Shown in pieces: positions 1 to 12,537 of a stretch of 64,000 nt of DNA. Under the pieces are notes generated by a model. It ran no database searches, had not been told where the DNA came from, and was given only the letters and a program-made list of their open reading frames with translations. The stretch is from Macrolepiota albuminosa (Eukaryota > Basidiomycota > Agaricomycetes > Agaricales > Agaricaceae): positions 977,074 to 1,041,073 of the forward strand of contig JAMWFC010000132.1 of assembly GCA_027475525.1 (NCBI GenBank). Reading direction: 5' to 3'. Each line of letters opens with the position of its first letter. Position 1 is the first letter of the stretch. The translations under genes were made by a program, and so were the position numbers.

Positions 1-56
1 CTACGTGTCCTCTATGTACTACACGCGTTCTAAACCATCCACGGCTACGCAGAGCC

Positions 57-542
57 ATGGAGACGGGTCTCGTAGACAGGTTGGTCCCAAAACTGACCTC
101 GTCCAGTTTTCGTGCTCTCTTTCTCCTTTCTCTCGCCGCTCTCGTTACGGCCAAGGTTGATGTTATCGATGTGGATGCCTCTGGGACCATTGTAGACCTT
201 GCCGGGCAACCATACTATGTTCCTTTCGATCCAGTACTGACCGTCGATCCCTTTCAGGCGGCTGGACGCCCACCAACATCACTCTTGACACTTCCGGCGC
301 ACGATACATGCCCGTCCCGCCTGCTCACCAAATCCCTCCCGCTCTCTGGCATGCGCTTCGCCGTCAAGGACATCTTCGACGTCAAAGGACTTCCTACAGG
401 CGCAGGCTCCCACACATACGCCCTCGTGCATCCCTCCCCGCTCTCCACCACCACGCCATCAATCCAACGCCTTCACGCTCTCGGTGCCTCTCTTGTAGGC
501 AAGACACGCACGTCCCAGTTCGCACATGGCGCACGTCCCTGA
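57..542 (+). pseudogene. Amidase, 5' fragment only
   Basis: The first 160 residues read as the N-terminus of a fungal amidase-signature hydrolase (amide to acid plus ammonia). A hydrophobic stretch at residues 18-32 looks like a signal peptide or anchor. The segment FAVKDIFDVKG near residue 105 carries the lysine that in this family is the base of the Ser-Ser-Lys triad, and GKTRTSQFAHGA follows near residue 150. A full enzyme is about 500-600 residues and needs the later Gly/Ser-rich signature with the two serines. Here homology stops abruptly after the HGA motif, two codons before a stop, and the downstream bases belong to an unrelated protein. I read this as a truncated gene joined to its neighbour by a rearrangement. 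Family assignment is firm; loss of function is inferred from the missing catalytic half. Confidence 0.75.
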
Positions 543-1637
543 CCCCCATTGACTCCGTCTCCGCCTCTGACGCCCCCGACATAGACTCTCTCCGCGCTTG
601 CATCCTCTCCATACCTCTTCAGACACTCCACTCCTACACCACCTCCCGCCTCCACTCTGACCTCGACCCCGCAACCTTCCACTATCTTGCTGTCTTTTTC
701 GCCGAGCTAACGCCTCCACCGAAGCTCCACTGTGTGCGGTGCCACAAGGCGTTCTTTGAGATCGAGAATACGGACAGGAGCTGTCTTGTTGCCCACAACA
801 ACGAGAGCGCAGAGGTGGGGCGTGTGTCGGAATCTAAAGACAAGGGAACGACATGGAGCTGTTGTGGGAAGACCGTGGAGGGCGATGGGGATATGGGCCT
901 GCTGGACGGGTGGTGTAATGAGGGTCAGCATACCGTGCATCTCTCCATTCTCCTTCTGTAACCCACTTGGCTGACACATCATGCAGACCGACACTAAACG
1001 CGCACGGTTTCATGCAGACTCGACGATGCACGACGACAAGCTCATCTCATGCGAGCGTCTACAATGCGGCATGGCCCCGCGCAGCACACGCAAGCGTGGC
1101 CAGGCCATCGCTGAAGACGAGGACGAGCATTCCTCCATAACGTCCTCACACCCATCGACGAACGCATCCCCGCGCTCGTCCAACGGCGGCAAGAAGGCCC
1201 GTACACGCACACCACCGCCTCCCCTCGAAGAGTCCAACCAGATGGACATCGTCCACGACAACGACGATGACGTTACCTGCCCTTCCCCCGGCCCTGCGCC
1301 CTCATCTCCCAAACCCAACCTGAAACCGCGTGCTAAACCGAAACCGAAACCGAAATCCAAACCTGCGAGCGCAACGACGACGGTGCCCAAAACAAGCAGC
1401 CCCCTCGTCCTCGCGCCACCCTTTGTTTCGCGCCCGTCGTCCCCCGATGCCAACAAGGTCCAGGTTGTGATCACGTCGAGTTCTGCCTCTGCGTCACCCG
1501 CGAGGTCGAGGAAGGACTCTGGTGTATCGGTGGGGAGGGGCAGGGGGAGCATCAAAGCCAGAGCCAAGGGAAAGGCGCGGCCGCTTGAGGAGGTCGTGGA
1601 TTCGAGCGTGGATGCTGAAAGGGCCGTGGGCGCCTAA
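308..1637 (+). CDS. Putative zinc-binding basidiomycete protein, 5' end replaced
   Basis: Two exons, 308-934 and 987-1637, joined by a 52-nt intron (GTGCAT...ATGCAG) that keeps phase 0. The credible protein begins about codon 77 (near 540), where it leaves the amidase reading frame. The residues before that are an out-of-frame translation of the amidase piece. The core holds spaced metal-ligand residues: CVRCHKAFFEIEN, then WSCCGKT, then WCNEGQHT, then an H- and C-containing segment in exon 2 (DSTMHDD, SCERLQCG). The C-terminal 180 residues are low complexity, rich in Ser, Pro and Lys, with a KPKPKPKSKP run, and look disordered and perhaps nuclear. I do not recognise a named family. The native start codon is not visible, so the gene may be expressed only from a fused or alternative start, or not at all. 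Confidence 0.5.
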
Positions 1638-2501
1638 ACCAGGTGATGAGCTTCTGATTCAATCTCTCCTTCATGAGAATTTCCTGCCAGATGGTCCATG
1701 ATAATATCTATCATATCTACTGCTGGCAGCTCAGATATATTCTTTATATATCCCCGCTTTTCTTTTATCTGGTACATCGTATCGCCGCGCTCCTTATTCT
1801 ATTATATCATGCCATTGAGCAAGTATATTCACTCCATTCTTATCGTACCCTCACCAATATGCATATATTGACATTCCTTTCTTGGTTATATCTCTCTTGC
1901 ATACCATTGTATACTATACTTATTACACGACTTGCGAATACGTGTTGACAAGCATTGTATAATTTTTGGACCAATGACACAAGTTTGCTTGTGAATTCAA
2001 AAGTGTGGATTCATAATGACACCATACTTATTGATGGCATTTTGGGGAGGTAAATTAAATGGGAGGTGGGTACCTCAACTTGAGTCCATGGATGGTCTAT
2101 ATTCAAATCTATCAACTGGACCTTAGCCTCATGGCATGTATATTCTTCATTATCATTTGTTGAGGTTGATGTTGCCATTGTCAGAACCTCTTTGTGAGGA
2201 CCTCTGCTATTCACACAACACTTACATATTACACTTTATCCCACAAGTATACTTAGTTCCATTTGTATGCATCAGAATAGATCTTACCACTGACATACAT
2301 TTAATCATACAGGGCATAACAGTTCTTTGATTGAGGGCATGAAACTATACTACACACTGTCCTATGTTACTTCCATCTCATAGCACAGCCTAACTGAATT
2401 ATGTACATCTGAGTCAGAGATCCAATGCTACTTTGCAGAGATACTAACCTTTTCATATGTTGAAACAAACTTGCAGAATCATTCTTCTTGATCAATTTCC
2501 A
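1638..2501. other. Intergenic, AT-rich, no gene seen
   Basis: Between the plus-strand zinc-binding gene and the 3' end of the minus-strand NLR. The two genes converge, so this stretch probably holds both 3' untranslated regions. Open frames here are short and without recognisable domains. Confidence 0.5.
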
Positions 2502-5500
2502 TTATTTCTGATTCTTTAATTGAGTATAGACTAATTTAAGTGTGATAAAAAAAAACTTACTACTTTGGCTATCTTGAGACTGGACATCTTGTGGTGCATA
2601 ACATTCTGTCCATTGATGACCAAGCCTACATTGAGATAGGTCAAGAGAAAGAGAACCATATCGAGAAATAATGAGAGTGTTGTGGGAATGTCGAAGGACC
2701 TGAAGAATGTTGGGTGGAACCCACATTAAAGGAGTATTATTGTAAGAAGACAGAATCCATCCATCAGAAGTAGAATACCATGGCAGATTGACTATCTGTG
2801 ATGGTTGAACAGGTTGGTCACTGGATTGAGAGACATGTGGGGTTGGATCAAGTGAAAACATGGTAGATGTGACTCTATTGTTATAGCCTTGTGATTGCTG
2901 CATTACTTCAGAGGAAAAAGTATTTTCCTCTTGTACAGATTTATAATAAGGTTCAGAGAGAACTTGAGGTTCATAAGTTGAATGTTTATCAGATGTTACT
3001 AGACTAGTTTTGGTGCTATGTAGATGTTGAATAGTTGAAACATTCCATACTCTTATAGAGTGATCTGCAGAGCCAGATACAACTTGGAGCCCATCAGGTG
3101 AGAATGCAACAGATGTAACAGTGTTAGTGTGTCCTTCAAATTCCTGCACCTTTTTACCAGTTGAGACATCCCATACACATACAGATTTGTCAGCAGATCC
3201 AGATACAATTTGAGTGCCATTGGGTGAAAAGGCAACAGATTTGACCCAATCATTGTGGCCTTGGAACTCTTGCACCTTTTGACCAGTTGATACATCCCAC
3301 ACACATATGAATTTAAAATCAGATACAGATACAATTTGAGTCCTATTAGGTGAAAAGGCAACAAATTCAACCAAAATGTGGTCATGTAACTCTTGCACCT
3401 TCCTACCAGTTGAGACATCCCACACACATATGGATTTACCAATAGATACAGATATAATTTGAGTCCCATCAGGTGAAAATGCAACAGAGATAACATAAGG
3501 ATCTTGTAACTTATGTATTTTCCTACCAGTTGATACATCCCACACACACACAGATTTGTCATGAGATCCAGATCCAATTTTAGTCCCATCAGGTGAAAAG
3601 GCAACAGATGTGACACTATCAGTGTGGCCTAGTAACTCTTGCACCTTTTTACCTGTTGATACATTCCACACACTTATAGATTTCTTATGAGATCCAAATA
3701 CAATTTGAGTTCCATCAGGTGAAAAAGAAACAGATGAGATATAAAGAGTAAAGTATTGTAACTCTTGTACCTTTTTACCAGTTGATATATTCCACACACA
3801 TATAGAGTTGTCATGAGATCCAGACACAATTTGAGTCCCATCAGGTGAGAAGGCAACAGATTTGACACTGTCAGTGTGGCCTGGTGACTCTTGCACTTTT
3901 TTACCAGTTGATACATTCCACACACATATAGATTTGTCATAAGATCCAGATACAATTTGAGTCCCATCAGGTGAAAAGGCAACAGATGTGACATCAAGAG
4001 TGTGGCCTTGTAACTCTTGCATCTTTTTCCCAGTTGATACATTCCACACACATATAGAGTTGTCACAAGATCCAGACACAATTTGAGTCCCATCAGGTGA
4101 GAAGGCAGCAGATAAAACACCTCTAGTGTGGCCTGATAAGTTTTGCTCTTTTTCACCAGTTGATACATTCCACACATATATATGTTGATCACTAGATGCA
4201 GATACAATGTGAGTCCCATTAGGTGAAAAGACAACAGAGTTGACATTATAAAGGTGACCTCGTAAATCTTGTATTTTTTTACCAGTTGATACATCCCATA
4301 CACACACAGATTTGTCATAAGATCCAGACACAATTTGAGTCCCATTAGGTGAAAAAGCAACAGATGCAACACTATTAGTGTGGCCTAGTATTTCTTGCAC
4401 CTTTTTACCAGTTGATACATTCCACACACATATAGAATTGTCATAAGATCCAGATACAATTTGAGTTCCATCAGGTGAAAAGGCAACAGATGTGACAGTA
4501 TTTGTGTGTCCTTCAAATTCTTGCACCTTTTTACTAGTTGAGACATCCCATACATATACACAGTTATCACCTGATCCAGATACAATTTGGGTTCCATCAG
4601 GTGAAAAGGCAACTGATGTGACCAAAAAAGGGTCAACTGATATTGTGTCTTTCAACTTTTTACCAGTTGGTAAATCCCATATAAATTCATATCTATTATA
4701 AGATCCAGATGCAATTTGAGTTGGATCAAGTGAAAGAGTAATTGTTATGCTCTGATAAGTGCACCTTTTAAACTCATGCACTTTTTTACCAGTTAATACA
4801 TCCCACATATATATATGTTGATCACCAGATGCAGATACAATGTGAGTCCCATTAGGTGAGAAGGCAACAGAGTTGACATTATAAAGGTGACCTTGTAAAT
4901 CTTGTATTTTTTTACCAGTTGATACATTCCACACACACACAGATTTGTCATAAGATCCAGACACAATTTGAGTCCCATTAGGTGAAAAGGCAACAGATGC
5001 AACACTATCAGTGTGGCCTATTAACTCTTGCACCTTTTTACCAGTTGATACATTCCACACACACATAGAGTTGTCATTAGATCCAGAGACAATTTGAGTT
5101 CCATCAGGTGAAAAAGCAAGAGATGTAATACTATTAGTGTGGCCTAGTAACTCTTGCAACCTTTTACCAGTTGATACATCCCACACATATATATATTTAT
5201 CATCAGATCCAGATACAATTTGTGTCCCATCAGATGAAAGAGCAACAGATGTGACACTATCAGTGTGGCTTAGTAACTCTTGTACCTTTTTACCAGTTGC
5301 AACAGATGTGACACTATCAGTGTGGCTTAGTAACTCTTGTACCTTTTTACCAGTTGAGACATCCCATATATATATACAATTATCACCAGATGCAGAGATA
5401 ATCTGAGTTCCATTAGAAGAAAAAGCAACAAATGTGACCCAATCAGTGTGGCCTTGTAACTCTTGCACTTTTTTACCAGTTGATACATCCCACACATATA

Positions 5501-8500
5501 TAGAGTTATCATCAGATCCAGATACAATTTGTGTCCCATCAGGTGAAAAGGCAATAGAGGTAACCCAAAAAGTGTAGCCTCGTAACCCTTGCATCTTTTT
5601 ACCACTTGATACATCCCATACATATAAACAATTATCTAGTGACCCACATCCAATTTGGGTCCCATCTGGTGAAAATGCAACAGAACTGATAAAGTTACCA
5701 CTAAATTTTTGCACTTTTTTACCAGTTGAGACATCCCACACATATACAGATTCATCAGCAGATCCAGATACAATTTGAGTGCCATCAGGTGAAAAAGCAA
5801 CAGATGTAACCTGATCAGTGTGGCCTTTTAACTCTTGCACTTTTTTACCAGTTACTACATCCCATACATATATAGAGTTATCACCAGATCCAGATACAAT
5901 TTGAGTTCCATCAGATGAAAAAGCAACAGATAATACCCAATTAGTATGGTCTTGTAACTTTTGCACAGTTTTACCACTTGAGACATCCCATACATATACA
6001 AAATTATCATGAGATCCAGATACAATTTGAGTCCCATCAGGTGAAAAGGCAGCAGATGTGACCCAATTAGTATGATCTTGTAACTCTTGCACCTTTTTAC
6101 CAGTTGAAACATCCCATACATTTACACAATTATCACCAGATCCAGATACAATTTGAGTCCCATCAGGTGAAAAGGCAACAGATAAAACACTATGAGTGTT
6201 GCCTAGTAACTCTTGCATTTTTTTACCAGTTGATACATTCCACACACATATGGATTTGTCATAAGATCCAGATACAATTTGAGTTCCATCAGGTGAAAAA
6301 GCAACAGATGAAACACTATTAGTGTGGCCTAGCAAATCTTGCACCCTCTTACCAGTTGATACATCCCACACACATATAGACTTATTACTAGATCCAGATA
6401 CAATTTGAGTTCCATCAGGTGAAAAAGCAATAGATGTGATACTATCATTATGGCCATTGAAGCTTCGCATCCAATGACCAGGTATATTCCACACATGTAT
6501 AGAGTTATCATTATATCCAGATACAACTTGTGTCCCATCAGGTGAAAAAGCAACCGGTGTGATTTGACCAATATCACCTTGGAACTCTTGCACTTTTTTT
6601 CCAGTTGAGACATTCCACACACACAATGAGTTGTTGTCAAATCCAGACACAATTTGAGTCCCATCAGGTGAGTATGCAACACATTTGACTTTGATGTAAG
6701 AATTTAATTTTAGCAATGGTGCTTCTACTTTGGACCCTTCAATCCATGGCAAAAATCTAAATTGATTTTTCCATTGTGTTAAAAAATTACCACCTTCCCA
6801 TGTTGATAATGCTGACAAATAAAGATGAGGAGTTGACAATGCTACCTTATTTGCACTAAAATATTTAGCAAATTTTGTAGCATCCTGAAGATCTTCCATT
6901 AAATCTGGAGATTTCTTTGTATACTATTGATTATGATAAGCTTAACAAAGAGACTAAACTAGATTAGCAGTCTCACCTCAGAGAATTTCTTAGCTATTTG
7001 AGAAACAGCTGTTCCACAATCAGGAGATAACTGTATAAGGTTCATAGTTTCTATCCAGAAGAGAAATTTGTCATAGAGAAATTGTGATATTTTGTCTGAA
7101 AAATGTTTAAATGTATTCAGATCAAGAGTATTGGCCATAGATTGAAGTACATGATGAGCCCAGTGTTTACATGCATATTTTAATTCATTGGAAATTGTTT
7201 TCTTTTTACTTTCAAGATCAGATACTTCATTATAGCCCAGTGTTTACATGCATATTTTAATTCATTGGAAATTGTTTTCTTTTTACTTTCAAGATCAGAT
7301 ACTTCATTATCGAATAAAAAAGATGATTCAAGGCCACATATATTAAATTTGAGGCCTGTCATCATGATGTTGAAACACTGAGTAGCAAGAAACTTATTAT
7401 GATCAATTGCATTACAGCTCATATTGAATGCATATTTTTCCATAGTGAAATTTGAACAAGCTTGTTCAAAAATAAAATCAAGGAAGGATGCATGGTACCA
7501 AAAAACACATTCATCTTTAATAAAAAGAACTGCATGGAGTTTTTGAACAACATTTTGAGCCTGTTCCACATCTTTAGAATTATTGAGTATTGCAGCAAGA
7601 GAAGGAGATATACGCTCTTCTGCACAAAGAAGTGTGTGCAAAACACATCTTTAGAATTATTGAGTATTGCAGCAAGAGAAGGAGATATACGCTCTTCTGC
7701 ACAAAGAAGTGTGTGCAAAACTTTTAACCGAGCATTTAGATCATCATTTTCAAAGCCAATAAAAGCCTCAGATAAAATTTGACAATAAATATCATTAACT
7801 TGTGAGAATTGATTTGTTTGCAGAGAATGTGCATAAGGTACAAGTAATTTTTCCATTTTTTTTTGTTGTTCCATTGAAGTAGATCCATAAGGATAAGATA
7901 TATATTTAACTGCAGTTGAGGCATATATAAAGAGGCCATCTGCTTTCCCTGCAAGAGCATCAAGTCCATGATCATTTTTAAGTTTTGGAAGACTATAATG
8001 CAAGTATGTTTCAATATCTTTTTGAACATCTTCTTTAGCAACATCATATAGATGACAAACAGCCTTTGATGTAAATGATTCACATAAATGAGCAAGTTCA
8101 GGATCTGGTCGACTTGTAACAAGGAATTTGAGACCAGAGAAGTGACCATCATTAATCATTGTAAAAAGATCTTTTAGAAAAGTTAATCCTCCTCTGTTTT
8201 CAATTTCATCCAAAGCATCAATAACAATAAGATATGATAAATGATTGACAAAATAATTTTTTTTACATTTTTGCCATGGATCAGCTAAACAATCTTTCAT
8301 TTGCTTTAAAGATATGTTAACTAGTTCCAACTTTTTAATATTATGCAAGGAATGTGCAAATGATCTGGAATTTGAAACAAGCTGATATACAAGTGTTGGA
8401 ATGATAAATTTCTGATACTTTGTATCATAAAACTGTCGAGAGCAAAAGAATGAGGCTTGAAGAATACAAGGTATATTTAAAGCCTCATCACTGAAATGCT

Positions 8501-10024
8501 GGGCCACAGTATATGCAATTGTTGATTTTCCTGATCCTGCTTGGCCAGTCAACCAAAAAACATGAGGAGACTCTGGGGTCACATCTTGTGCCCAATTATA
8601 AACTTTTTCAAGAATAGAAACACGAGTATTTGGAGTGCAAGGTCCACGAGTTAACTGTGTTTCACCTTCTAAATCAGCATTGAAAACTGCTTTGTGTGAA
8701 TAATGCCAAGATTTTAGATGAAGTTGCTGATGATAATATTACTTTACAATTATCACTTATACTAAAAAGTGGCTTACTAAAACTTTTTCAAATATTTCAG
8801 ATGTGTTTCGTTCAATACAAAGTATAATCTTGCGCTATACGCAGTATTAATATAGTTGTTTGATATATATCAATAAACATACCTGGAAATTCTTACTATT
8901 TTCATCAACATTTCTGAGGATCTTTTGGATTTCTGCTTTAACTTGCTCATTCTCCAGAAGGTTTCTCAATGGTCCATTTCCCTGTAATTTATGGAGCTTA
9001 ACAAGATCTTCAACAAGCATACTACATCTTTCTAGTGAGAGTAATGATGCAGAGCAAAACATCATACACACCTTGCAAAATCTTGTTTCATCTTTATTGA
9101 AACTGCATCTGCAGCATCTTCACTAACCAAAGCTTCTCCTATAATTTCAACTTGTTTTTTAATGCTATTTATCAATTCTTTGAGTGTTTCATGGTTATTG
9201 TCCACAGCCTGCATTGATCTTTAGCAAAGCACTCAGAGAAATACAATACGAATGTACATTTCCAAGCTGAATAAGCATGTTGACAGCAGCAACTGGCACT
9301 TTGAAAGGTGTTCCATCAAGTAACCCCCCCACCTGTCCAAGAAGCATTTGGAGGCCATGCAAAGCAATTTTGAGTCCATCCCTAGCCTTTGAGCCAGGTA
9401 AATCACCTACTGAAAGTGAGTTTCTTACAACTTTGTTTCAATACACCATTTACTTGTTTTAGCGCTGTTATTTTCTTCAGGCATGTTCTCTGAAGGATCT
9501 CCGGAGCTCCCAGGAGCTCATAGTACTTGTTCAGACTCAGTGTAATGCATTACATTGAATGAACTCACCACTTCCTGCTTGATCATTTGTTTCCTCGTGG
9601 GTATTGAGAGGAGAAGATATCCCTCCAGTCGAAATGACCATGGCAGGAACTTGCGGACCTGAGGATGGATGTCAGAATTCTCATCGTCAGAAACTAATAG
9701 TAGGTAGATACTAATGATGGGCACTCCAGGTGGCCCTTGAATGCTTGCAGTTGGGACATCTGTGGTTATAGTTGCACTTGGATCCTCCGATGCGCTTTGA
9801 GGAGAAGGCGATGGACTACGGCTGCCAGGCTTCTTGAAAAGGTCCTTTACTGGAGCAAGAAGGTGACGTTGAGCCCATTTCCTCTTTGAGTGTTGAGCAT
9901 GCATATCTTGTTTCTGAGCGTTGTGCGACATAGCAGTAAGACAATCTCGTACTGAACGTTGATAGTTGAGGTTCGGTTGTAAAGAACAAGCAACGTGTCG
10001 TTCTCCCAGAGTATCAACAATCAT
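2502..10024 (-). CDS. NACHT-WD40 NOD-like receptor (fungal NLR/STAND)
   Basis: A STAND NTPase receptor of the type that governs heterokaryon incompatibility and non-self recognition in fungi. Exons I can place on the minus strand: first exon up to 9717 (ATG at 9931 or 10024), at least one linker exon, then 9258-9409, 9073-9208, 8883-9027, 6977-8726 and 2502-6884. The N-terminus is a Ser/Pro-rich linker followed by a helical region with no assigned family. The NACHT domain follows: Walker A GQAGSGKST near 8520-8546, Walker B LIVIDALDE near 8205-8231, then a TSRPD sensor motif. A helical spacer leads to about 29 WD40 repeats. A 92-nt intron (6885-6976) joins spacer to repeats in frame. Two exact 77-bp duplications break the NACHT exon; reading through one copy of each restores a single frame. 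They look like assembly artefacts, so the gene is probably intact. The extreme 3' end may hold another intron after the DSQS segment (GTAAGT present). Confidence 0.85.
3030..6695 (-). repeat. Array of about 29 highly conserved WD40 repeats
   Basis: Units of about 42 codons (126 bp) centred on the string FSPDGTQIVSGS followed by VWDVSTGKKVQEL. Counted by eye there are 29 units, equivalent to four seven-blade or two fourteen-blade propellers. Most positions are invariant; change is concentrated at the residues after SGS (D, G, Y, H, A, N) and around the I/V-C/Y-VW position. A block of consecutive units occurs twice almost unchanged (units with GSYDKSVCVW then ASGDQHIYMW, near 4800-5000 and again near 4170-4370), so the array has grown by multi-unit duplication. 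Known fungal NLR arrays with such internal conservation evolve by concerted evolution and diversifying selection. Confidence 0.9.
5242..5355. repeat. Exact 57-bp tandem duplication inside the WD40 array
   Basis: The 57 bases at 5242-5298 are repeated without change at 5299-5355. It adds 19 residues in frame but is not a WD40 unit length (126 bp), so it interrupts one blade. It may be a real small duplication or an assembly overlap in a highly repetitive array. Confidence 0.85.
7158..7311. repeat. Exact 77-bp tandem duplication in the NLR spacer
   Basis: Bases 7158-7234 recur exactly at 7235-7311. 77 is not a multiple of three, so the reading frame is lost after KYACKHW. Removing one copy lets the minus-strand frame run on into the helical spacer and up to the donor site at 6976. 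Confidence 0.9.
7567..7720. repeat. Exact 77-bp tandem duplication in the NACHT exon
   Basis: Bases 7567-7643 recur exactly at 7644-7720. The duplication shifts the frame after LAAILNNSKDV. With a single copy the frame continues directly into EQAQNVVQKLH. It has the same length as three other duplications in the window. Confidence 0.9.
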
Positions 10025-11719
10025 CTGATCATCTTTTCACAGGGCTTTCTAGATGTAAATCAAAAAATGACCGGTCTTATCAGAGCTGAGAAGCAGGAAT
10101 GCCAATTTGAGGACAATGTATAGCACGTTACTCCCAATCGTGTCGAAAAATTCCCATTAGGACTTCTATATCACGACAATGCTCACACGACAAGATAGCA
10201 TACAGTGGCGATTGTATATCCACTGACTCGGACGTTTCAGTCCCATCTGGTACTGATCATCAGCCTCAACATTTGTCATTGAGCAAGAGTATCATATGCG
10301 TGGGCTGCGGGGCTGCAACAAATGTGTGAGGTGGTAAGGTGGTTATATATGAGCAGAAAAACGACGTGGGATGCAAAGGACGTACTTAGATAAGGTGCAT
10401 GAGGTTAGTTCGGGCTCTGAGTCACATGAGGCCCGAAGATGTGAGTCGTCTTTGTTTGACTATATATATGTGTTTTTTTAGTGCACAACCTGTCGGAAGG
10501 AACTCTGATGTGATGGTGTAGACAGTTGTCCTAGCGCAGTATTCGAAGAGCTCCTACAAGTCAAGATACTTTTCAGCCAAGAGGGTCATACAGAAGACCA
10601 AATTTGACCTATAAGATATATAGAGGTTCGACAATTGGAAGTCATGGAGATCCTTCTGTATATAGACGGTGGCCCCAGCATGGCCTTCTGTAAGACATAA
10701 TGTAATTGGTCTTGAATTTCGCGCTGTTGAATGGACCAACCTTCTCAAGATACATCGACGAGTGACGGAGGTGATAAATAATGTAAGCCCACAGCGGTAA
10801 TAGCGGACGGAGGTCTAGGTCACTATATCCATGAAGAGTCGCTTTGTGCAGGTTTACGGGCAGCAGATATTGAAGGCAATCCTGTACAAGGTAATTTTGT
10901 AGCGGGTTTGGTTCCCCGCTTATTGATTGGCTGGTATCCTTGTCCATTTCTGCGTAGTGGGTCACCAGATAGTCACGCCTTTTGTTCTAATGGATCTGTC
11001 AACGTGCACTTGAGTACTAGGGACCCGTATGTACCCGAGATTTGTTCGTAGACCTTCTGCATTTAAACACGACAATTTTTATGATAACACCCAGAAGTGT
11101 CCCCACCTTCCTACAGTGGACGGAAACTCTGGAAAGCGGGGATCGAGAAACACGTTCTGAAGAAGATATGGGATGGTTCTCCGCGAAAAGGCAACAAATA
11201 AATTGTGTCGTAAGAGCCGGTCGACGCTGAATCAAAGTTGCCGCCATTATCTCATGTGATACGGTAGGAGGATAGCGAAACATGTTTAACGCAGGAACTA
11301 CTGACCTGATATCAATAAACTGCTTCGTTTACGTTTAGGTTGGTATGACTTAACATTTAAACCAATCAGGAATAGACCACGCTGATATATTGCACACAAC
11401 AATGACATCATTACGCACTTGAACGTTTGAACTCCCACACGATCTCCACTTTCGCAATAACATGCCCACCCGCACAGGAAAACATTAATATACATCCAAT
11501 CCACGAGACTCGAAACAGTCAAGCAGCACCAGGCACCATTCATAATACTCTTTGGCAGTTGTTTCTGTCCGTTTGTGCAACGCGTGTGGCTTGCGCTCGA
11601 GTTCTTTGGGATTTCGTACAAGGTCACCGTCCTCCATTCATACATTCACCCTGACTATATTATCTATCTAGTACTGCTAGTCTCCAATAATTCCCAGTTC
11701 TACGCAGACCTTTGGATTA
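10025..11719. other. Intergenic, no gene recognised
   Basis: Upstream of the NLR (its promoter should lie near 10030-10400) and before the GST remnant. A 107-codon minus-strand frame at 10642-10965 has no recognisable domain and is not claimed as a gene. Confidence 0.5.
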
Positions 11720-12537
11720 ATGGCTAAATGCACAAAGGAAGTCGAGCCTTACAAGAAACGTCAACTGCTCCAAGTTTCACCCGAAGGCCTAATTTCAGGA
11801 TTGAAACTGCACAACTTATCGAATGAGAGCACGGTCATCATGGAGTATCTCGAGGAGTGCGCTTTTCTCCTTTTCCTTCACATCGATCACCAGCCTTGCA
11901 AGCGCAAAGATGGGAGTGAGTGGTACTTCTCCCTTCCCCCGGTTGATCCCTGCTTGTTTTTCGTCAGCTTTGACTTGAATGAATTACTGACTTACACACA
12001 GATGCTCGTGTCCTAGTTCGTCTTCAAGCAAACCACACCAATCGCCATCTCGTTCGCTCCTCCTACGTCACAAATCGAATACGCAGTTGAGCTCCGCACC
12101 GCCACTGCTATTCTGATTTCGTCCTTCGAGCGCGAGGTTCTCTCTGGCGCTGAGTGTCTGGGAGAGGGTGAGGCGGAGGCGTGAGGGGTCTGGGTCTGTG
12201 GATTGAGAGTGGGCAATTGGGGTGGGCAGATGTCATGGCAGGCCCTTGTGAGTACTTCCTTAGTCATACTGAGCAGAGGCCTGACGAAGATGAAAGGGGG
12301 CTGCTTGGAGCGAGCAACGTATTGAAACGCTACCGTGGATCCGAGTCAGCTTCCAAGAAGATGTTTGGGAATCCAGCCTCCAATGCGACGTGTAGTTCCG
12401 AAGAGCTGTATATTGATAGCTATGAACGGTATACGTTTTCTTTCGTGCCCTTGCGAGGATGCTGATTTGGGAGAATAGCTATGCACTCAATCGCCCAAAT
12501 ACTAGTCAAGGTTGCAAACGCTATCAATACCAGTCGT
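11720..12537 (+). pseudogene. Glutathione S-transferase (omega-like) remnant
   Basis: Scattered in three frames are pieces that line up in order with a fungal omega-like GST. At 11720-11850 there is EVEPYKKRQLLQVSPEGL, then LSNESTVIMEYLEE, the end of the thioredoxin fold including the Glu-Ser pair that contacts the glutathione gamma-glutamyl group. At about 12002-12055 there is DARVLVRLQANHTNR, the start of the helical C-domain. At about 12070-12180 there is IEYAVELRTATAILISSFE. At 12180-12240 there is GLGLWIESGQLGWADVMAG, and at 12395-12500 EELYIDSYERY then NRPNTSQ. The N-terminal strand with the catalytic Cys/Ser region is missing, an internal helix is deleted, and at least three frame changes are needed. 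Some gaps may be introns (a GTGCGC donor follows YLEE), but the deletions argue for decay. Confidence 0.6.

Noticed and set aside
3053..6682. Long repetitive minus-strand frames (LPFHLMGLKLYLDL... type) and plus-strand frames across the WD40 region
   Set aside because: They are out-of-frame translations of the WD40 array; the 1465-codon frame explains them.
2990..6700. Regular 126-bp periodicity resembling a satellite or CRISPR-like array
   Set aside because: The period equals 42 codons and encodes WD40 blades; repeats and spacers are both coding, and the organism is eukaryotic.
10642..10965. 107-codon minus-strand frame upstream of the NLR
   Set aside because: No domain, no splice context and no repeat relation; likely chance.
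12013..12267. Minus-strand frame opposite the GST remnant
   Set aside because: It is the antisense shadow of the GST C-terminal domain pieces.
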